Source of the DNA: an uncultured Parabacteroides sp.
GTDB taxonomy: Bacteria > Bacteroidota > Bacteroidia > Bacteroidales > Tannerellaceae
NCBI RefSeq assembly: GCF_905196875.1
Contig: NZ_CAJJWO010000091.1
Coordinates: 1 to 19,490 of the forward strand
Reading direction: 5' to 3'
DNA: 19,490 bases
Part shown: positions 15,301 through 19,490 of the stretch, piece by piece
How the letters are laid out: each line of letters opens with the position of its first letter
Position numbering within the stretch: position 1 is the first letter of the stretch
Notes under the pieces: generated by a model
Databases searched by the model: none
Told to the model about the DNA's origin: nothing
The model's input: only the letters and a program-made list of their open reading frames with translations
Position numbers and translations under genes: made by a program

Positions 15301-16038
15301 TTACAGAGCAGCCTTCGGATTTGTGAAACGCAGACCGTCGTTATCATGATAGCATGCCCACTCGTCAACGATAGCACCTTCCGGACCAGCCATTAAGAAA
15401 TGGAATGATTCCAGTTTCTTCAAAGGTAGTACTTCACCGACTTTCTGGATAGTGAAGTTCTTGCTCTTAATCGGTCCGTGACCGGCAGGAATAGCAGGAG
15501 CATTCGGAGTTTCATCTCCAATTTCAGAGAAGTTGTAAGCCCATCCCTTTTCAACCATCCATGTTTCATGCTTAGCAGGGAATTTAGTCTTCACGTGAGC
15601 GTGTTCGGGGATCATTTGTCCCGGGAGCAGATAGATAGCGTGAGCAAAGTATCCATATTCCTGGTTGTTAGTCCAGAAGATACCACCCATACCTACATTT
15701 TCGAAGTCACCCAGACCGAAGTCGGTAACCCACATGTCCTTAGCCATCAGGTCAGTGAATGGAACATCATAAAACTCAAACATGTCTTTCATAGCCTTCA
15801 TAGCTACTTCCTGATCAAATTTGCCGTCTTTGTAGAAGTCGGCGTTTGTGTACTTCTTTGAATAAGTCATTTCTTTTTTATTTTTACTATTAGAATTGTT
15901 ATCGCATTTGCATTGTTCAGTGCATCCGCCCTCTCCGTTGCAACAAGTAGCGTCACTTGTTTTGTTACCAGTACATGCCACCATAGAACTTAATAAAAGC
16001 CCTACAGCCATTGTTTTAACACTTAATCCTTTTTTCAT
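15301..16038 (-). CDS. Cupin lipoprotein, D-lyxose isomerase-like, with Cys-rich N-terminal linker
   Basis: This 245-residue protein has a lipoprotein signal with lipobox MVAC (lipidated C22). A short Cys-rich linker follows: C32, C33, C39, C43 and C45, five cysteines within 14 residues. The rest (from about 57) is a cupin barrel. The metal set is visible as H146 and H148 in PEHAHVK, E158 in KHETW and H213 in SFHFLM. The phrase YLLPGQMIPEHAH and the end DEWACYHDNDGLRF recall sugar isomerases of the D-lyxose isomerase type. Those isomerases are normally cytoplasmic, so a periplasmic lipid-anchored version is odd. It could be an isomerase, a dioxygenase-like cupin or a binding protein. It lies 38 bases before the large cytochrome gene and 67 bases after the chorismatase-like gene. 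The ATG at 16038 gives the complete signal. Confidence 0.72.
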   Translation of the reverse strand: MKKGLSVKTMAVGLLLSSMVACTGNKTSDATCCNGEGGCTEQCKCDNNSNSKNKKEMTYSKKYTNADFYKDGKFDQEVAMKAMKDMFEFYDVPFTDLMAKDMWVTDFGLGDFENVGMGGIFWTNNQEYGYFAHAIYLLPGQMIPEHAHVKTKFPAKHETWMVEKGWAYNFSEIGDETPNAPAIPAGHGPIKSKNFTIQKVGEVLPLKKLESFHFLMAGPEGAIVDEWACYHDNDGLRFTNPKAAL

Positions 16039-16105
16039 TTCGCTTTTAATTTATGTTAGTAATATTTGCTTTCTTTCGTCAAACGGTCTACAAGTAATAG
16101 AGAGT

Positions 16106-17200
16106 TTATAACACTGCGATTCCCTCGATTTCTATCAATAATTCATCCCGACAAACATCTGCCCACATATAGGAGATAGGGATATCCAGTTTATAATCTT
16201 TCAATAATCTTTCCGCTTCTTCGTAGAAAGATTTGTCTTTCAGATATACCCGAAGCATTTTCAATTTGGCCTCACCGATCAGTTCGTCAATATTCTCCAT
16301 TGTGATATGAAGCTGACGCTCTAACCCCACTCCGACCAAACTTTCTTCGCCACGAATAGCTGCGGTTCCGGAAATATAGATCAACTCGCGATCGCCGAAG
16401 GTCATGCTCTTCGCACGCTCGAATTTCGGAGTTGTTTTTTTACTGTGGGCTGCTTCCAACACACCTTCCGAGTAAGCATGTGCAGCAATCTGCAACTTAT
16501 TATCGATCGGAGTCGCAAAGCAATCCGGATTCGAGAACACGGCAGCATCCAGATCAACCAGTACACCACCCAGGTTTGCACCTATACCTGTCGCAGCAGG
16601 ATAACCGTTCTCCCAAGTCGTCTTGGCATAATACTCACTACGGGAGTTATTAAATATCTGGTAATGCTGGTCGTCACCATCGAATTTAGTAATCTGTTCG
16701 ATATAATTCCACTGACGGATGATGCTGTTGATCGGAAAACCCTCTCTCCGCATCAAGTCGGACACCAACTGGAATACTTCCTTCGATTGTACCTCGATAC
16801 CAAAATTTATAACGTCGCCATGGAAACCTCCGGCAAACAGAAAACGGCCACTGCCATTTTCCAGTATAACATACGGAAATGTTCCGATATGCTTATACGT
16901 AATATGATCTCCCGCATCGGGAGTATATGTATGGGCTTCAAGGATCAGTCCTCCGTTCAACGGCGGTTGAGACACATAGCTCAATACCGGCTCATGATTC
17001 CCATAATACTTACGCACCTTTTCACGCAGCAATATACGGCGTGAAACATACTGTTCATTATCACTCGGCATACCAAAAAAGGCTAGCCTGAATATTTGTT
17101 CATTCTGCGGAAGCTGAGCAAGCAACCTATCGACCATCTTTCCAAATTCCGCATTTTCAGTAGTGTAAATATTGTATTCTATCTTATCACAATAATTCAT
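16106..17200 (-). CDS. Chorismatase (FkbO/Hyg5)-like, RidA-fold protein
   Basis: This 364-residue protein without signal peptide appears to be cytoplasmic. Its second half has the RidA/YjgF-like fold, with ISGTAAIRGEES at 276-287 and ADVCRDELLIEIEG at 347-360. The latter contains the Glu that ends the RidA/chorismatase active site. The first half is the extra domain found in FkbO/Hyg5-type chorismatases, with RQWNYIE at 162-168 and GYPAATGIGA at 199-208. Chorismatases hydrolyse chorismate to pyruvate and a dihydroxycyclohexadienoate or hydroxybenzoate. Whether this protein acts on chorismate is not shown, and other RidA-fold members are imine deaminases. The start at 17200 is supported by AGAGGAA shortly before the ATG. 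It is 12 bases after the peroxidase-like cytochrome gene, so the two are tightly coupled. Its role next to secreted cytochromes is unexplained. Confidence 0.7.
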   Translation of the reverse strand: MNYCDKIEYNIYTTENAEFGKMVDRLLAQLPQNEQIFRLAFFGMPSDNEQYVSRRILLREKVRKYYGNHEPVLSYVSQPPLNGGLILEAHTYTPDAGDHITYKHIGTFPYVILENGSGRFLFAGGFHGDVINFGIEVQSKEVFQLVSDLMRREGFPINSIIRQWNYIEQITKFDGDDQHYQIFNNSRSEYYAKTTWENGYPAATGIGANLGGVLVDLDAAVFSNPDCFATPIDNKLQIAAHAYSEGVLEAAHSKKTTPKFERAKSMTFGDRELIYISGTAAIRGEESLVGVGLERQLHITMENIDELIGEAKLKMLRVYLKDKSFYEEAERLLKDYKLDIPISYMWADVCRDELLIEIEGIAVL

Positions 17201-17212
17201 CGATTCCTCTTT

Positions 17213-18988
17213 TTAGAGTGAGTTAACATATTCTGTTAAGGCTTCAATATCTTTCTTGGAAACTTTCTTATCGATACCATGTTTATGTACCTCGAATACT
17301 TCTTCCATTGTGGCTGCACGTCCGTCGAAAAGATAAGGAGCCGTACGCCATACTTCTCTCAATGTAGGTGTATCCCAACCCTTTTCGAATTCAATATCTT
17401 CTCCGATACGGTGCATTTTCATATCCGTATAATAAGGACCGCTATGGCAGTCGCCGCAGCCCAATTTATCAAAAACTTTACGTCCTTCCTTCGCTTTGTC
17501 TGACAATTCGCCATTCACCAGATAAGGGCTCGGCACGGGACGCAGAGACATTAGATATTCATCCACACATTTAGCATCATCTTCTGTTATATCGAAGAAC
17601 TGGATAAAATTATAACCGGCACGCACTGCAACTTCGGCAGAAGCACGGATACCAGAGATCATATTCGGAGGTGTCACATGACTAAACAACAAACTTTTGC
17701 AGTTCTTTGAGTTACCCACACCGTCGTTCATCAAGTCCCAGTTCATACCATCCGTACGGGCTTCTCCCGGGTGACAGCCGTTACAGCTCTGCCAGTTCTG
17801 GAAACAGTGGGAAGCATCGTTAAAGTATTTCTCACCTTTATTAATATCAGATTCCGTACGTCCGGGGTTCAGGTCGGTTGCTGTTACCTCACGGGTATTA
17901 ACGTCTACGACATTTAGTATATCGGCAAAATATGTAGGAAGAATCAGTTTATCACCTGTCAGTACCATCGCACGAGGACCGTTGCCTTGCAGGGGAACAC
18001 GTTCGCGGATACCATACAGGAAGTTCAGGTCGTAATCCAACATCGCCTTATTAGGATAGTTCTCGAACTTTTCGCGCAACGCCGGATGATCGATCACGCT
18101 TATCTCATGAGTCCCCGAATGGGAAATAAAGATAGACTCTTCATTACAATCGATACTCCAGATACCTGCAGCTCCTCTTTCCGGTTCATCGACCACCACG
18201 GCGCCTACAAATTCCTGCTTATCGGTATCGATCACGCTGAATGCACTGGTATTCATCCAACCTTGCTGTAACTGAGAAGTTGGCACGGTAAAACGTCCCA
18301 GGTTGTGGGAAACATAAATGTATTTGCCATCCGGAGTAATACAGATACCACGCAATGCATTACTACCGTTAGCCAGTTTAATATCTTTCACTTTGGTAAA
18401 ACCATCCATCTCGATAACGGAAACACAAGCTGCAACATAATCCAGATCGGCCCGCTGTGCCGGGAGGAAATTTGTCACATACATATATTTACCGTCTTTA
18501 CTGAATACAGCAGACTTCGGTTCACGAAGCACTTTCACCGTACGCAGCACTTTATGATTAACCGGATCGATCTCCGAAACCGTATTTTCAAACTGGTTGC
18601 AAACATAAACAGTCTTCTTATCCGGTCCGAACATCGGATGACAAGCCCCCGAACCAGTTGGTATGGCAACCTCTATCCTACCCGACTCCAGCAACAGAAT
18701 CTGTAGTTTCCCTGTTTTTTCAAAAGTAGTTACATACGCCTTATTACCATCAAGAAGAATACCGGTAGGTGTTTCATCCATCGGATAAGAACGTAAAAGT
18801 TGTTTGCCATCAGGAGAGAAAATATCCACCCGCTTCAAACCTTTCTCTGTCAGAAGCATTTCACCTTTGTCATTCAGCTTAATGTCTGTGGTGAAAAATG
18901 GTGGGTTGTCAGCTGAAGCAAATGAGATGCAACAGCTGACAAAACAAGCCACCAATGAGCTTTTTAACATGTATTTCCGTGTGTTCAT
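17213..18988 (-). CDS. Secreted YVTN beta-propeller fused to di-heme cytochrome c peroxidase/MauG-like domain
   Basis: This 591-residue protein has an N-terminal signal peptide ending near residue 26 (FASA). Residues about 30-375 form YVTN-type propeller blades (for example KKTVYVCNQFENTVSEID and GKYIYVSHNLG). The C-terminal part (about 385-591) is a di-heme domain of the cytochrome c peroxidase/MauG group. It has C402-x-x-C405-H406 (CNGCH) and C511-x-x-C514-H515 (CGDCH), plus family segments GMNWDLMNDGVGN, LRPVPSPYL and DTPTLREVWRTAPYLFDGR. Such proteins act in the periplasm in peroxide reduction or oxidation of a protein or small-molecule partner. The exact reaction is unknown here. Heme attachment would be done by the CcsBA encoded downstream. 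It starts 6 bases after the iclR-type gene and so lies at the head of the cluster. Confidence 0.9.
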   Translation of the reverse strand: MNTRKYMLKSSLVACFVSCCISFASADNPPFFTTDIKLNDKGEMLLTEKGLKRVDIFSPDGKQLLRSYPMDETPTGILLDGNKAYVTTFEKTGKLQILLLESGRIEVAIPTGSGACHPMFGPDKKTVYVCNQFENTVSEIDPVNHKVLRTVKVLREPKSAVFSKDGKYMYVTNFLPAQRADLDYVAACVSVIEMDGFTKVKDIKLANGSNALRGICITPDGKYIYVSHNLGRFTVPTSQLQQGWMNTSAFSVIDTDKQEFVGAVVVDEPERGAAGIWSIDCNEESIFISHSGTHEISVIDHPALREKFENYPNKAMLDYDLNFLYGIRERVPLQGNGPRAMVLTGDKLILPTYFADILNVVDVNTREVTATDLNPGRTESDINKGEKYFNDASHCFQNWQSCNGCHPGEARTDGMNWDLMNDGVGNSKNCKSLLFSHVTPPNMISGIRASAEVAVRAGYNFIQFFDITEDDAKCVDEYLMSLRPVPSPYLVNGELSDKAKEGRKVFDKLGCGDCHSGPYYTDMKMHRIGEDIEFEKGWDTPTLREVWRTAPYLFDGRAATMEEVFEVHKHGIDKKVSKKDIEALTEYVNSL

Positions 18989-18994
18989 GGTATG

Positions 18995-19490
18995 TTATTT
19001 TTTTGTATTCTTACTATATCCTAACTCCGCAGAGATAGATTGTACTATCTCCTTAATATTAGCGACCGTCGAACGGAATATCTCATTTGTCAACCGGTCT
19101 TTAGGACCAGATATCCAAATAGCTCCACAAGGGTAACCTGTATAGTTGAAAATAGGAGCGCCTACACAAATCACTCCGTTTAGTTCTTCTTCATTATCCA
19201 TAGCATAACCTACCTTTCGAACTTTTTCCAGTTCCTCCAAATAGGCTTCACGTGTAGTTATTGTTCGGGAATTATACCTCGCGAAAGTCATATACGACAA
19301 ATAACGGTCACGAACCGTATTCGGCAGATAGGCCATGATAGCTTTCCCCGGTGCTGAGCAGTGTAATTCAAAAGGTTTCCCTGGCGACAGGACAAAGCGG
19401 AACGTATGATGTCCCTGTGCCTGTTCGATAAAAATCCCCTTTTCATTTCCTAGTACACCAAAACAGGCAGTCTCCCCCACTTTATCGCGC
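18995..19490 (-). CDS. IclR family transcriptional regulator, C-terminal part (truncated by window edge)
   Basis: About 165 residues are visible, and the frame stays open to the right edge, so the N-terminal winged-helix DNA-binding domain lies outside the window. The visible part is the IclR effector-binding domain. It opens with the KVGETACFGVL strand (compare ETxxL in the family), then LHCSAPGKAIMAYLP, the VGYAMDNEEELNGVICVGAPI segment and GYPCGAIWISGP. IclR regulators respond to small metabolites and usually control adjacent catabolic genes. The gene is in the same direction and 6 bases before the peroxidase-like cytochrome gene, so it is probably co-transcribed and autoregulated. The effector is unknown. 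It could be the substrate of the DhaK/LsrF pathway. A GTG at 19480 is internal, not the real start. Confidence 0.9.
   Translation of the reverse strand, partial: RDKVGETACFGVLGNEKGIFIEQAQGHHTFRFVLSPGKPFELHCSAPGKAIMAYLPNTVRDRYLSYMTFARYNSRTITTREAYLEELEKVRKVGYAMDNEEELNGVICVGAPIFNYTGYPCGAIWISGPKDRLTNEIFRSTVANIKEIVQSISAELGYSKNTKK

Larger units (their letters stand above)
4741..19490 (-). other. Putative operon: iclR-type regulator to propeller lipoprotein
   Basis: Eleven consecutive minus-strand genes are separated by 6, 12, 67, 38, 113, 74, 36, 8, 36 and 82 bases (using the starts chosen here) and end at the terminator 4681-4722. No stem with a T-run was seen between them. The 113-base gap before ccsBA holds a possible -7 box (TATCTTTG, 11172-11165), so an internal promoter may add to transcription. 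The main promoter would be right of the window. That the genes form one operon is inference from orientation and spacing. Confidence 0.65.

Noticed and set aside
1..19490. CRISPR arrays, insertion sequences, prophage or integrase genes
   Set aside because: I saw no regularly spaced repeats, transposase or integrase motifs or flanking inverted repeats. The only tRNA genes are not followed by an integrase gene.

Overview
The window looks like a chromosomal segment of a Bacteroidales bacterium, probably Bacteroides- or Parabacteroides-like; genus not proven. Support comes from the Bacteroidetes promoter pattern (TTG, 19 bases, TAnnTTTG) before trxA and before the tRNA pair, mostly weak Shine-Dalgarno sites, intermediate GC content, and proteins of gut-Bacteroidetes type such as a BT1033-like GH130 phosphorylase and a fused CcsBA.

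Bases 1-1510, plus strand, are housekeeping: the 3' part of a Fe/Mn superoxide dismutase gene, trxA, tRNA-Thr(TGT) and tRNA-Tyr(GTA), with clear terminators and two promoters. Everything from 1546 to the right edge is on the minus strand. A small unit (SSS symporter then GH130 mannoside phosphorylase, 4617-1636) has its own candidate promoter. It is separated by a strong terminator (4681-4722) from the larger cluster.

The large cluster (right edge to 4741) reads, in transcription order: IclR regulator (partial), YVTN-propeller/di-heme peroxidase-like cytochrome c, chorismatase/RidA-like protein, Cys-rich cupin lipoprotein, a 1336-residue secreted protein (NPCBM, hydrazine-synthase-alpha-like di-heme region, SUMF1/FGE-like domain), CcsBA cytochrome c maturation protein, VOC protein, DhaK, DhaL, LsrF-type class I aldolase/thiolase, and a beta-propeller lipoprotein. 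Gaps are 6-113 bases with no convincing internal terminator, so one operon is likely.

The cluster has two halves. One is extracytoplasmic: two secreted c-type cytochromes, the machine that attaches their heme, and two lipoproteins. The other is cytoplasmic: a hydroxyketone kinase (DhaK/DhaL with all key residues), a metal-binding VOC enzyme and an LsrF with its Schiff-base lysine at K203. The known lsr transporter, LsrK and LsrG are absent. My inference is a catabolic route in which a small polyol, hydroxyketone or AI-2-like molecule is handled or oxidised outside the membrane, then phosphorylated by DhaKL, possibly isomerised by the VOC protein, and cleaved by LsrF to central metabolites such as DHAP and acetyl-CoA. 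The substrate cannot be read from the sequence, and I do not recognise this combination as a described pathway.
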